From contig NC_090942.1 of NCBI RefSeq assembly GCF_040807025.1, forward strand, positions 193,372,247-193,436,246: a DNA stretch of 64,000 nt. The letters run 5' to 3'. Below the pieces are notes generated by a model that saw nothing but the letters and a program-made list of their open reading frames with translations, was not told the origin of the DNA and ran no database searches. This DNA is from Struthio camelus. Its lineage: Eukaryota; Chordata; Aves; Struthioniformes; Struthionidae. A program made the position numbers and the translations under genes. Position 1 is the stretch's first letter; the number at the start of each line of letters is the position of its first letter. Shown here piece by piece: positions 52,101-64,000 of the stretch.

Positions 52101-54036
52101 TGTTCATAAATCTATGCGTGAAAAAAGCAGAGCAAGTGAGCGCTAAAAGTTCCTTTGGGGTTTTCTTTTGTTTTGTTTTTTGTTTTAAAATTTAAATCTC
52201 ACATTTAGTATGTATATTTTAACATGTTCATGTGAAACACATCAAAGTAAACACATGCAGTATGTTACTTTCACTGTCATTAATCACTGTAGTGATTTAA
52301 AAAGTACGCTGATGTTAAACTGTGGTCAAGAATTGAAACATACACAGCTTTAGAAATTTGAAGTTCTCATTTGCCAGGACAAATGTAGCTTGACAGCCAT
52401 GTGTGTGTTTATGAATCAGCATATGAAGCAAGTCTGGTTAGAAAATATGGACATTTTTTCCATTTAAAAACCAACTTGCTTTGAAACGTTTTCAGGCACT
52501 TTTTCAAGCCACCTGTAGACTTGACTAAAAATTCGAGGAAGGAAAATGACTGTAAGTTCTCCAAAGCAGCTTTGAGAACTGTTATCCTCTGATACATTAC
52601 CACAAAGCACATTTGCTTTTTAAGTCCAGCCTATGTCTTTATCCAGGCAATCTCTGTATGGCATGACTGCATAGCCAGGAGTGGATGTGAAAGATGAGGG
52701 TTATTTGGCCTTTTCTGCCACTGAAGTACAAGTGAACAGATTAAGAGAAGTCCACTTTTCCTTTTCTTCTGTTGGGAATGGGCTTTTAGACAGAGTGGAC
52801 AGCTATTCTTGGTTGTATTTGAAGTTCCTACTTCCCTGTTGCGCATGGAAAAGAACTGTGCTATTCCCCCCATCTTACCAAACCTTCTAGGTGCCACGGG
52901 AAGGTAAAGGTAGATGTGGCACTTGTATGCCTTCCAACAGCTCCCCTCTGCTTTCCTCAGCAGCACCATAACCCGGATGTCAGCCTGGTCCCTGTCAGTC
53001 CTCTCTCTGGGGATTGAATGGATGGTGGTTATATATGTGAAATGCTGTAGTAATTTTCCTTGCTCTGATGAATGCCTTTATGAGAGGAATCAGGACAGAA
53101 CTGGCAGTCTGCAGGCTAAGAAAGATGATGCTGTCATGTTGCTCTTCACTCAGATGTGAGAAGTTGTTTTCATAAATATAAGTTAGACTTTCCCTACAAA
53201 GAAAACTTGGATAGAATATAATTAACTGGGGACCCTTATAAAATCTTTTTCGGATTTGAATCAGCATTCTTAGGGGAGCTGTTTCCTTTAAATTTTTTTT
53301 TTTCTGATTTCACAGAGAAGTTGTACTTTTCTGGCTTTGCTTTCTGTTTGACTTTTTTACTTTAAGACACAGAAAAGGGAACTGTCAGGGGCCTAAGCCA
53401 GAGGTGCTGTACTCTCTCAGCTTCTTTTTCCTGTGGAGAGAATTAGATGCGGTCTTTATTTTTCAGGATTTTACATAACAGATAAACAAGTGTACATATT
53501 TTTCACAGAAATAACAGCCACACAGATAATTCCTGATCCATGCATTGCTACACAGACTGAGTCTTGAAAGGCAGGCTTTAAAGGACCACTGTTTCTTCCT
53601 GCAAATATTCTGCCTTCTGCACTCTAACTTCTTAATGCCATGCGCTATGCTTAGTCTAACTTACCACAGTGTTTTCATTGTCTTTCAGACTAATCAAGGC
53701 AACGCATCAGTTCATCTCACTTAACTGAGATGTCAAACTTAGGAGCTCTGTGGCCTAAGGCTCTTTCTGGGGGAGTGGTTTTCAAAATCTAAATCATCCC
53801 CAGGTGCATGTGTCTTTCCTGTGGCAAAGAGAGGATGCCAGGATGTCTGGAATCATAGTTTAGGTGCCTTGGTCAGGTTGGATGAATTTGGGCTGTTACA
53901 TATAGCTTTTAGGCAGAAAATGCATGTACTTCCAAAAAGTGTCAAACCAGCTAATTCTCAATGTCTTGGAGAAGCATAGCAGAGCGTGAAATAATTCTCA
54001 ATTTACAAGTTCATAACTTTTTCCTTCCCCCAACAG

Positions 54037-54108
54037 AGGCTGCTACTGACCTCCCTAAGACACCTGACGGTGAATCTTTGTTTACGAAACTACGCAATCC
54101 AAGCACAG
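54037..54108 (+). CDS. RNASEH2B: RNASEH2B coding exon 2
   Basis: Seventy-two bases, phase 1 to phase 1, coding for residues 22 to about 46. It completes a Glu codon with exon 1 and continues to SLFTKLRNPSTG, which aligns with the LMFVKLVNPCSG segment I recall in human RNASEH2B. The acceptor is excellent (CCTTCCCCCAACAG). The donor is not GT: the exon ends in AAGCACAG and the intron begins GCAAGT. This is the consensus for the minor GC-AG class, and no GT donor in the right phase is nearby. The frame into exon 3 (G joined to GG) rebuilds a conserved Gly, so the non-canonical site is strongly supported. The beta-rich N-terminal region forms part of the interlocked B/C subunit core. Confidence 0.93.
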
Positions 54109-57090
54109 GCAAGTTTTGGAATTGTGACATGAGCCTGTTAATGTTCTGGCTGATTCCCTCCATCACCAAATTATTCATATTTTGCAAGCTGAAGTAATGA
54201 TGATAGTGTAAGTCCTGTGTGCCAAAGATATTGCTGGCGATGCCAGATAGTTAATGCTATGCAAACATTTAGGATTTCTTTTATAATTTTAATTGGTTGA
54301 ATTGTTTATTCATCAGTACTATTGGCAGCACAAAAAAGAGGTATAATTTAAGTTCTACTTTTAAGTGCGTTAGTTTTGGGGAACTTTAAGTGTAGGGAGT
54401 TGAGCCTGGGTTTTTTTTTAATCCAAATTTAGGCTTCATAGCTATTCCGTTTATGCTATAAAATAAATAATCGGAGTTAGAAGAAGTGATTCAATTATAC
54501 TTACCAAGCATTTGAGCCTTTTTTATTTTTAAATCTAATTTTGTTCTTTCCTTGGTCCAAATGGTGGTATCCCTTTTCATGTTAGTAGATGATGAGGCAC
54601 TTTGAATTAAAAACACGTTGGAAAGACCAAGTAATGCTGGTAGTTTAATGATCCTCCCTCCATCCCACGAACAGTCACTTTCCTTAGTCAGATTACCCTT
54701 TTTTGTCAAGGATTTGTTACTACTACACGAGCAATGTAATAACTGCAATATGAAATACGGCAGCAGAAACTTGCAATAAATCTAGGTTAGGGTTAACTAA
54801 CGTATTTTGTTTGAAAAACCTGATTCGTACTGTTATTTTCTCTTTTCATAAGCTCATTTGTTTTGTATAGAATTAAGCTATATGTTTTTGTTTTGAAATT
54901 CACTGTCCGTGTTCACTTATGTTTGTAACAGAAATCTTCAGGTACATTTTAATATTCCAGTATACTGATTGCTACTTGTTCTTGAAAGAGGAGACTAATT
55001 TAAAACAATAGATACAGAATGTGAAATCATTTATTCTCATCAAGGTTTCTGTTTTTTTGATTGTTCAGAATTTACAGGGAAAATATATAGCCACCTGCTT
55101 TATTATACTGGTTTTGTAGTTTATTATGTCTGAAAAAGCATAGATATTAATTTGTGTTTTGCTGTGGAAGAAGAGATCTATTCAGCTTGTAGAATCAGAG
55201 ATCTTGGGAAAGCTTTCTGGGGAAAACCTAAAGTACAGTGATTTGACCGAAAGCCTGGGTGTGTTCCTTTAGAATTTACAGAAGCTTATTTATAGACCTG
55301 CATAAACCTTCAGTTATGTAGCCAATTATAAGTATAGGGTTTGGAAATGGAAGAACTGAGAACACCCTGTTAATGTCTTTTCCTTACATTTGGGTTTAAT
55401 AGATGAGTTGTTGATGTCAGGTATTGTATAAATACCCAGTGAAGGAGTCGGCACACTATAGAGTTCTTGCTAACCACTTTATTAAATAAAAGTACTCATG
55501 GTCCTTTTTATAGACAGGTAAAAAGGACAAAGTCTCTATCCCTTACGGAGAGTGTAAACCAGGGTTTCAGCCTGCAATTCCGAAGTAACACAAGAAACAT
55601 TTGTCAAAGTGCTGAACTAAAACACGGGGAAGACCTGTGTTACTTGATTTAAGCAACTAATTGAAGTCTTGAAGTTGGGAGCAAAGTAGGCTCTCTCTCC
55701 AGCCTCTGCAGTTTCTGTCTAGCGACACTGTTGGGAACCTGTACTGTCCTTTTAACATAAGCAAATAAATTAAGGAGCTAAAGTTAGACAGTAGGAATGC
55801 TCCCTTTCCAAACATTCCCCAGCTCTGCAATGCTTTTGGCTAGTGTGCTCACTGGTAGGAGTCTTAAATTGTTCAATGAGCACTTCTGTGAATAGTTTGA
55901 TGTCTGGGGCTGATCAGACTATGGTGTAGACCCTTCACTGAGAAGCGCATGGTAATGCTTGAAACCCCTGCTTCCCCTTCCGTCTACTCTTTGCTCCTCC
56001 TCTCCTTCCCTCCCCAAAAGAAAAACGATGATCAGAGAATTGAAACTATATCCTTAGGTGAGGCTAAACATCTGGTCAGCCTTTTGGATAAAGGGAAAAA
56101 AAGCATCATCAGTCATTTCTGTGCAGAGATGTATCTGCCCAGTTTAGCTGGCCTCCCTGTGCCTCTGGGGATCTCTAGAGACTGAGAATAGCAGTGCTGA
56201 CATCAGCTTGCAGGGGCCCGCACTGGGACTTTTTTGAGCCAGCCCATGATCTGCAAGTCAGTGCAGCTTTGCATTTTATGTATTGTGAGCAGGACTGCCA
56301 TGTTGCAGTTGTTCTTGTCTTACCCCGTTTTCTTTGTTTTTCTCAAAGATGGATTGATAGCCCAAGGAAGACTATCAAGCCAACAGACTCAGCACACCAA
56401 ATTTTAGTGGCCCCTTCTGTAGTTTTAGTGACTTCCTGTTTTAAATGTGGTAAAAGCCAATCCTGTTTGCAACTTCCCCATCATCCCTAGAACTAACGTG
56501 AAATGGCAGAGCTGTGCTATGTGGTGGTGTGAAACAAAGCTTTTCTTTTCTTTCCAAAATCTCAAGATACTTATGGACACTTTGAAGCAACTTCCTTCAA
56601 CTTTCTTGTTCACCTTATTTGTCTCCCCAAACTGAGTCATCTGCAGTCTGTTTTAATGAACCTGCAAAAATTATTTCAAATTGTCACTTGAAGGTTTGAG
56701 AATTTTGTTCCCCTACTCCTGAGTCCGATATCTCGGAGACTGGCATGAAGAAGGGAGAAGAAGTTTTCTGGTTATCCACCTTCCTCCTTCAGTACAGACA
56801 AAAGCTAATTTCTTGTGTGATTTGGATTTGGATCAAAGGCTTTATGTTGTAAGATGAACTATTCACACATCTTATTTATTGATTCAAATTCAGTTTGGTT
56901 TATAGAGCTGGTAAACGAACATCTGTATATAATAGTTTTCTTTGTCAGAGCTTTCTTTGTAGTGAGTTTATGTGGAATGTGTGTGTGTCTGTGTGTGTCT
57001 GTGTGTGTAAGGCACATTCTTCAGATGTATTGGATATTCTTTTGATTTTTGTGAAAGCTTACAAATGCAAACCAGATTTCTTTTCAACAG
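54109..57090 (+). other. RNASEH2B: RNASEH2B intron 2, GC-AG type
   Basis: The intron starts GCAAGT and ends TTTCTTTTCAACAG. It contains a GT microsatellite at 56979-57008, close to the acceptor. No other feature is recognisable; open frames inside (for example 55949-56185 and 56194-56490) lack known domains. Confidence 0.9.
56979..57008. repeat. GT microsatellite near the exon 3 acceptor
   Basis: Three blocks of GTGTGTGT separated by CT end about 80 bases upstream of exon 3. GT/UG tracts of this kind can bind splicing regulators and vary in length between individuals; neither can be seen here. Confidence 0.9.
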
Positions 57091-57198
57091 GGGAAGCAAC
57101 CCTTTACTTATTCAATAGTGGTGCACAGCAGCTGTTTGAAGTAAAAGTTTTTCAGGAGGAATATCATTCCTGGTTTATAGGTCAGACTGTTCAACAAG
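57091..57198 (+). CDS. RNASEH2B: RNASEH2B coding exon 3
   Basis: One hundred and eight bases, phase 1 to phase 1, between TTTTCAACAG and a GTGAGT donor. It encodes [20 protein letters not shown] followed by [15 protein letters not shown]. This aligns with the human segment around AIYLFN...QQLFEVKVF...HHSWFI as I remember it and is the clearest family signature in the window. It belongs to the small beta-barrel part of subunit B that wraps around subunit C. Length and phase equal what I recall for human exon 3. No frame damage is present. Confidence 0.97.
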
Positions 57199-59989
57199 GT
57201 GAGTAATATAACGTATCCTTCCCCCAACTGTAACTAGTGTTCGTACTCAGACCTTCTCTCTCTCTTATAATAAATTTACAGGTGTTTCTCCTAGTTGTTG
57301 AGGCATGCTGCATCACGTCCCCACCTTCTGACACGCTTGTTTACCATCTGGACTTAACCAGGGCTCGGGGCTTTGTGGTCTCCTTTTAAAAGGCTGCCTT
57401 TGGCAGCCTCAATTAGACAGATGTTCATTTGTCTTTTGAAGGAGAGTCATTCAATTGTATTTAAACTGAAATGCCATAAAGTACTTAGCTTGCCTTGTCA
57501 ATCAAACCAGCAAATCCTCCGTATGAGTAAAATATATTTTATTCTAGGGGAGAGCGAAGGGGCTGGATGGCCTGAGCTACCTAAGCAGAGCAGTGTGTTA
57601 GAGCTCCAAGCATTGCGATGCATGGTACTACTTTTACTTACTGCTCTAACTCTAATCTCCTGTGTGAGTGCTGGGATCTCAAGATAGGGCTACTGTCTGA
57701 AAGCGCCATTTCAGAGTTTTGTTACCTGAAGTGAGCTCATCTATCGAGTCCCAGCCATTTCCTGATCCTAGCTTGACTTTCTGAGTATGAGACAAGATAC
57801 TTATGTAGCTGCTTGTAACAACTGTAACAATCCAAACAACTGTAACAGTCTGTTATCAATAAGGATGTCACTGGAGTAGCGTTTCTCCCTGAGACTGTCC
57901 ATGGACCAAGTAATAGGTATTATTAATTCAGGAGATAACACTACACTTATTTTGTCCTTTCTTTAACTAGAAAAAGACCATTTATAATAATAAATAAATA
58001 AAAGCAACCCCACCAGAGGTACGCTTCCTTTAATGGTAATATCCCAAAGCGTGCGTTAACTTTTAAACATCCTTTGCAGGTGCGTATAGCAATGCAAGTG
58101 GTATGTCTGTGAGCTTTGCCTTGCTCCATCTGGAGGCGAGCCAAGAAACTGGGTCTGCTCCCTGCTCCCAATTATGTCCACGTTGTATTCCCCACCTCCC
58201 TTTCTAACCTCTATTTTGGTCTTGGGAAATAGTCGCCTTAAGGAGTCCTCACCTAAGTTTTCTTTAAGAGATACAGGGGAAAAATTGTTCCTGAATGTTA
58301 GGGCTGCTGCATCTCTGAAATGCTCAGGGGAAAAATAAAACACAAAAGCTATGTGTTTGCAGTTAAAGCAAATTATCTAGTTACCTGCAAGGAAGAGCAG
58401 AGGGCTTTATAAACCTGCAGTGTGTCTGTGCACTGAAGGTACAGTGGAAAGCACGTACATGGGAGCTTTGGGAAAGTGGCAGGGTTTTTTTTTTGATTCC
58501 TTCCAGTTTTGTTATCAAATCTCTCAGGTTTGTGAGTAAGAAGTCCAGGTGCTTTCTTTGCTAACGGCTGTGTAGCTGAGATAGAGAACTCTCTTTGCCT
58601 GGTCCTTGTCCAGGGAATGTATCCTCTTGCAGCTAGCGACTTTGCATGTGGCAGTACCAGTTCACCAACTCACTTAGCTGGAGAAAAATTCCCCACCTTG
58701 AATGCCCTCGACTCCTCTTGTTTCTGCTTGCATGTGCTGATCTGTATCAGTTTGTCATAAATGCGAAGTGCCTTATATTTTTCTGTTTCACCCAGCTCAT
58801 ATTGAGTACTAGACCCACTTTTGGAGGCTTAAGTTTTTACTACAGAATTGCAAAATGGGGATGGCAGAGCGCAGTCTAAGAGTCCACTCCACTCCAGCCT
58901 TCTTTACTAGGTGTCATTTAGGATCTTTGAGGCTTATCCTGACATAGAAGGACTCCTTGATGTTCTCTCTGGAGAGAAGAAATGAAATTAGCTCGGAATA
59001 AATGTGAACTGGATCTCCAAGCTAATCTGGCTGTACAGATTTATTGCAGAGACCTCATGCAGTGCATCATGTTAGTAAAATGGGTGTTAGACTGGGTATC
59101 AGCTTTGCCCAAACCACCTTCTTCCCACCGCATTTTTGTGTTTCAGGGTCATCACAGTAGGATTCCTTTTCTTTAAGTATCTTAATCATGTGGACTAAAA
59201 ATACTCTGTCTCTATTTGCTTTTGGTTTGCTAATTAATGTCAAATTGTCGTCAATTATTGGGTCTCATTAGTGCGCTTTCTTCATGTTGCAGTTTCCAAT
59301 TATCTGCATTCATATGAAAAGCCTGACTAAGCCACTGTCCTGCAGTGAGCTCCATGTGGGCAGAGGTGTTTGTTTTAATGGAAGACCGAGGCCTGCCTTT
59401 GTCTGCAGTTTTGAACACACTGAGCTGTATTTTCTGGTCCATTAAAGTTTATTTTGTTCTATAAGAAACTGCATGGACATTCTCCCCTTGCAGATGGTAA
59501 CTCTTGCGCCTTTGTAAAGCAGGCAGAGGCAGCTCTAACTGATCAAGCTCTTGAAATTATTTTTTGCATTGAGTGTGTCTTCTGCCAGCGCAGCATTGCT
59601 TGCCCAGTATTTGGGATGAAGTATACCAGGCAGAGTTGATGTACCAGAACAAGGGTATGTTATGCCCAATTTTGCCAATAGAGGGCAACTTTAATTTTGC
59701 TGTTTTTAATATAGTCCAGAAAAAGACAAAACTGAGTAGGAGTATTTGAAGCTAGCAAACGTGCAACAGAGCTTGTAATTTGGTTTGGCATGGCTGACAA
59801 TTGAGCTCTCTCTGCATTTTTAATATAAAGTCACAATTACTATTTTCCTTCCCATTTTATTGAAATGTTTCGTGTAAAAACCCCTTCCTCCTACCCAACC
59901 CCTGAGAAACATCCTTACAAAAAAAAAAAGTTGAGCAACATACTTGTGCTTCTTGGTACTAAGCTTTCTTTTACGTGTCTGTCACTTAG
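57199..59989 (+). other. RNASEH2B: RNASEH2B intron 3
   Basis: A 2.8-kb intron from GTGAGT to TGTCTGTCACTTAG. No repeats or genes are recognisable inside. Confidence 0.9.
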
Positions 59990-60066
59990 ATGGACGGCTA
60001 CTGTTTGTGACACCGATGGATCCCTTATTTCTGATACTTTATTACCTCATAAAGGCAGACAAAGAG
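59990..60066 (+). CDS. RNASEH2B: RNASEH2B coding exon 4
   Basis: Seventy-seven bases, phase 1 to phase 0, ending at a perfect GTAAGT donor. It encodes DGRLLFVTPMDPLFLILYYL followed by IKADKE, matching the TPVDPLFLLLHYLIKADKE block I recall from human and other vertebrates. The hydrophobic DPLFLxLxYL helix is a conserved structural element of the family. No disrupted or missing key residue is seen. Confidence 0.97.
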
Positions 60067-62504
60067 GTAAGTCTTTTTATTTTCATCGAGTTTTGTTGAT
60101 CAGTAAAGTATGTTTCAGGAGGCACCTTGCAATCTGAACAGATACCCTTGTGTTTGTAAGAGAAGCAAAGAATCTCTTTTGTCCTTTTGTGAGAGCCTAT
60201 CCCTGAGCTATTGAATTTAAAGTGATCAGATGTCATCAGAATAAAAAAAACTGATGCTCATCCCAAGGCATCAGTAGATGAGTCATTTTGGGGAAGAGAG
60301 AAAGATAGATAGATGATTTGGTTGCTATGCAGAAGGAAGAAGAAACATTTCTGTGGCAGGTTGATCGTAAAAGTAAAAGTTGCCTTTTTAGAAACAGTGT
60401 TTGTAGAGATGGTTTATCATAGAATGGCAAAGCAACAATCAAGTACAAAAGATGAGTAATTAATAAATTGGTTTATCACAAATATAAATTTAAGTAGTAT
60501 CTCAAAAGGCATAAGCAATGCTTTTGATTTATTGTTTGTAATCTCCTGCCTGTGAACTAAAGGGCGTAAAAGAAAACGTAAATGTCAATCCTTGTTATTT
60601 TTTTGATGGAAGCAGTAATTTCACTTTATGCATCCTAAGAGCATTTCTTGTAAGGTTGCTTGCTGTTTTCTGCTTTAGGTTGCAAGTGGAGAATGCAGGA
60701 AAACAATTTTTGTATGCTGAAGAAATAAAGTATTGTTAGAGATTTGTAATTAGTAATCTATTACTCTATAATTATTTTTTAATTTTTTATGATACATGCT
60801 GTACAAATGTTTTCTGTATTTCGGTAGTCTAGTCCTGCCTCAGGGTGGTCCATGAGAAGACATTTCACAGCAATAGTTTAGCTGATTCTCTGCACACTGT
60901 GTTCTGCTTGAATTTAGCACCTCTTTGAAAGCTTTATACCAAAGTTAAATTATGGAAACAGTAAATCTCCTGTCTACGTGATAGAGTGCTGAGGTAGCCT
61001 GAATAAAAGAACACTGTTGCTCTTTCCATGTGTGGGAAGAGTCCTGTACTGCCCTTTACTTCCTAAGTACCTGGTTCTGGGAGGGTTTTCTAGGCCAGGC
61101 ATGGTGCCAGGTAAGTGCAAAGAGCTGGTCTGGGATCCACATCAGGACAAATACATTCCTGTAATGCTATGCTCAAATTAGTATATTCTCCAGTAAAAGG
61201 AAGTTTTGAGGACTGTGGTCCGGATACCTCATGTGAGACCAGCTTGAATGGAGCGCTGTCACTTCTGGCTTGAACTGATAGGGACGTTAAGGTTCCCACT
61301 GGGTAGTTTTGAATCATCCTTTGCACCATTATTTGGTTCTGCTAGTGTAACACAGGGTTGCCTAAGTGTCCCTGAGCAGAGCCAGCTTCTCTCCAGCAGG
61401 CCTTCTTAGCTTAGGTTCTGTGCCACTGCACAACATGAATGTTGGCTGTAGTGCTTCTGGACACAAGCTGGCTTGTACAGGTAAGTTTTCTGTGGGTAAC
61501 AAAGGAGTTGATTGCAGCTTTTTTGCTGCCTCCTACAACCTTCCTTTGCCATTGTAATTTTGTCTTTTCCTCTTCCATAGGAAAAAATTAAAATCCATTT
61601 TGTTTTGTTTTGGTTTTTTTACCAGATTTGACTATGGATGGTTATTTTTATTAGGCCTCTGACTATCTAGTAGGAGGATTAACTAATAATGAAAGCTGTT
61701 CAGCTGGTTCAGCACCCAGGTGCTTTTTTTCATGCTGACCAGTGTAATGACTTCACCTTTGGCTCCCTGAGAGCATGCCCTCTGTCATAATGGAGAACTC
61801 ACTGAATCTTTGTACTGATGCACTAACGGATCTTTCCAAGGGGAAGGCTGCCAGTCATGCCAAACTGTGCTGAATGATTATGCATTATTTGGCAACGGCA
61901 GGATTTGTTTGATAGTTCTGTCATGTGTGGGGCTATTTAAGTTTTGCCAAAATCACTTTATATACATACTCTAGCCAAACTGGAATTGACTTTGCAGAGG
62001 TGAAAGGTTAATACTATGTTCCAGAAGCTGCACTGCTCCTTCGAGATTTATCTTTATGGAAGAATAAGCAAAATTTGAATGGAAGTTATGACGCTGGGTT
62101 TAATCCAACAGATTTTGGTCTAAAACACTATTGGCACACACTAACTGCTGTGTCTTCTGTCATCTTCCAAAAAATCTCCCTGTGCTTCACATTAGTTTCT
62201 CCCCATATTGTTTTAAATTTGGACTTTTAAGTGCATTAATCAAAGAGTTCAGCATTTTGCAGGTATTCACTAGTTTGAAATAAATATTCATAGTTGCTTT
62301 GTAATCAGTTTCTGAATGTGTCACGTGGTACCACTTGAAATATGACCTTCTCTAAATACTTTATTTTAAAACTATGACTAGTGCATGCATATATATGCAC
62401 GCACACACGTATATTTTTTTTATATATATGGTTTAACAATGACTTACTATTAGTCTGTTGTTATTTATGATAATGCTTTCAGAATTCTTTTGATGTTTTT
62501 TCAG
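60067..62504 (+). other. RNASEH2B: RNASEH2B intron 4
   Basis: A 2.4-kb intron from GTAAGT to TTTGATGTTTTTTCAG. About 75-125 bases before the acceptor lies an alternating purine-pyrimidine patch (62381-62430). Nothing else is recognisable. Confidence 0.9.
62381..62430. repeat. alternating purine-pyrimidine / AT-rich patch
   Basis: GTGCATGCATATATATGCAC is followed by CACACACGT and a TATA-rich stretch. The first 20 bases are nearly self-complementary. Such DNA can form Z-DNA or a small hairpin; it lies just upstream of the exon 5 branch-point region. Confidence 0.75.
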
Positions 62505-62622
62505 AAAGGAAAGTTCCAGCCATTGAATCAAGTTGTGCTAGACTCTGAGTACCCTTGCTGCTCATTGTTGTTGAAGTGTACAGATGTTAAACAGTCCATA
62601 CATCATATAACAGAAGAAAAAG
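62505..62622 (+). CDS. RNASEH2B: RNASEH2B coding exon 5 (last exon in window)
   Basis: One hundred and eighteen bases from TTTTTTCAG to a GTAAAA donor, phase 0 to phase 1. It encodes KGKFQPLNQVVLDSEYPCC followed by SLLLKCTDVKQSIHHITEEK, matching the human block around GKFQPLDQVV...LLHHVTEEK as I remember it. The first codon (AAA) adds one lysine between the DKE of exon 4 and GKF relative to the human sequence, so the exon is three bases longer than my recollection of human. No in-frame alternative acceptor removes it. The next exon, expected to start with the phase-1 Gly codon and lead to a KYYKYS-like segment, was not found before the window ends. Confidence 0.96.
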
Positions 62623-64000
62623 GTAAAAAAAAAAAAATTGAATTTATTAGTTCCACTGACAAACTCAAATATAAGCAATAGTTTACATTGTACAAGGTGT
62701 AGTTCTTTTGACTGACCACTTTGCTAGGGGAGAAGCCACTTTGCAAGATAGAGTTAAGACTGGTTCCTTGTGTCTTTAAAGTTATACTGCTGTGTACTAT
62801 ACAGATGTGGTGTTAGAACTAAAATAGATTTGTGTGTTGTTAGTACTAAAATAGATTTGTATTGTCTGCTTTCATTTTGGTTGGGCTATATTTGCAGAAT
62901 GAATGGTGAGCTCGATTTCGTTCTTTGTATGCTTGTATTTAGATACCAAGTTAAGTTTGTTGAGCTGGTCTTTAGAAGAGCCAGTTATTCATTCACTAAA
63001 ATGGATACATTTGAGGTAGCAAAACAATAATGGCCTTAGTTTCTCTCATCTCACTTGATCTAAGTCTACGTTAGCCATCTAGACATTTTCTATATATGTA
63101 GTGGTAGAGAAGAAGTACTTCTGGAAAATGGTTCATTCATCTGTCTTAATCAGCTTTCTCAGACTGGAAAGAAACACTGTTTGAATGGTATCTTTCCCTC
63201 AGTTGACTACAGATAGAATCTAGTTAGATACCTACCATTAGGTGACGTGCATCCCAGCACTGTCGTCATTTGCATGGTGCCGTTTCTCAGGATGGAGCAG
63301 TACCGTAAAAGCAGAAGCTTACGGTTAGAAGTCTTCATTGCAGTATTGTAAATGGTAATATGTGGATGTCAGATTATCTGCTGTAGGTCTAAAATAGTTG
63401 TTGCTTGGTGGCATAAAAATGATAAATTGTTCAGAGCTGGCTTCTTGGATCTTATTGTACATGCTGTGAACTTTCTTTGCCTTTTGCTGAAAGTTGCACA
63501 ACTCTGAGTTCTTTCGTTAGAGTAGGATGATCTAGTATGGAAGAAGTGAACCACTGTCCACGTGGCCTTTTTTCTCCCTTTGTAGTAGAGCATTCAACCC
63601 ATAAGTAGGCAAAAGCTGGAGAAGGGCGAATACGCTGCTGAGAAAGCCAAGCAGTTTTCTAGGTTGGCATAATTTGGTGTGTGTTCAAAGACATGCAGTT
63701 TTTTTAAATAAGAACCTTGCGTGGAATATGTTAAGTGTGTATAAGGGAAAACCTAAATGGAAAAAAGTAGTCAAGTATCAATTATATCTATTTTGCCCTC
63801 AACCTTTGTCCAGAATTCCCTTTGTTGTAGGGGGCTTTTATTTTATCTGAGGACAATGTATGACCTTTAGGGAAGAGAAAGGAATATTACATAATTTTCG
63901 CAGCTTGGCAGACCTGCAAAAGATGGAAGGCTTCAGTTTTTATATTCAGTCCTTTAAAGAGCATTATCTTTCTGTTTATACTGACTTCCTGATAGCGGAT
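62623..64000 (+). other. RNASEH2B: RNASEH2B intron 5 (partial)
   Basis: The intron starts GTAAAAAAAA and continues to the window edge. I searched by eye for the next conserved exon and did not find it. Short open frames here (for example 62770-63030) have no family resemblance. Confidence 0.8.

Larger units (their letters stand above)
41341..54036 (+). other. RNASEH2B: RNASEH2B intron 1
   Basis: This 12.7-kb intron runs from GTAACC to a strong acceptor with a long pyrimidine tract (CTTTTTCCTTCCCCCAACAG). It interrupts the reading frame after codon base 1. The first about 280 bases belong to the CpG island. It contains two recent tandem duplications (43051-43135 and 44073-44153), a 13-base direct repeat at 49084-49109 and a short GT microsatellite at 51481-51493. 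No nested gene or recognisable CR1 copy was found. Confidence 0.85.

Overview
The window is vertebrate nuclear DNA, almost certainly from a bird. It has large non-coding stretches, spliced genes with GT/GC-AG introns, two CpG islands, and CR1-type LINEs with the avian-style 3' tail built from the octamer ATTCTGTG. CR1 is the only mobile element family I can recognise. Species cannot be decided from the sequence. No prokaryotic features, CRISPR arrays, rRNA, tRNA or viral genes were seen.

Two protein-coding genes can be supported, divergently oriented and about 34 kb apart. On the minus strand at 6890-7363, inside a CpG island, is a first coding exon that I assign to DLEU7. It ends in a perfect GTAAGT donor, so the DNA to its left (1-6889) is read as DLEU7 intron. 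On the plus strand, RNASEH2B (non-catalytic subunit B of ribonuclease H2) begins in a second CpG island. Five coding exons are in the window: 41277-41340, 54037-54108, 57091-57198, 59990-60066 and 62505-62622. The reading frame is continuous across all five junctions and gives 146 codons plus one base, roughly the N-terminal half of the protein. The remaining exons lie beyond the right edge. DLEU7 to the left and in the opposite orientation is, from memory, the arrangement at human 13q14, so the two assignments support each other.

Layout: 1-6889 presumed DLEU7 intron; 6890-7730 DLEU7 exon 1 and CpG island; about 7.7-40.2 kb gene-free spacer with CR1 fragments at 12729-13110 (ancient, minus), 15956-16404 (young, plus), 22621-24835 (young, long, minus) and 27688-27758 (short, plus); 40222-40652 an old minus-strand CR1 piece next to the RNASEH2B promoter; 40720-41620 CpG island with a YY1-type motif and a CGG repeat in the presumed 5' UTR; 41341-64000 RNASEH2B introns and exons, with two recent 41-44 bp tandem duplications in intron 1.

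The most interesting points are a consensus GC-AG intron in RNASEH2B (intron 2), a strong out-of-frame upstream AUG running through the CGG repeat and overlapping the RNASEH2B start, one extra lysine codon at the exon 4/5 junction, and two nearly identical CR1 3' ends in inverted orientation. I found no credible undescribed biological system.
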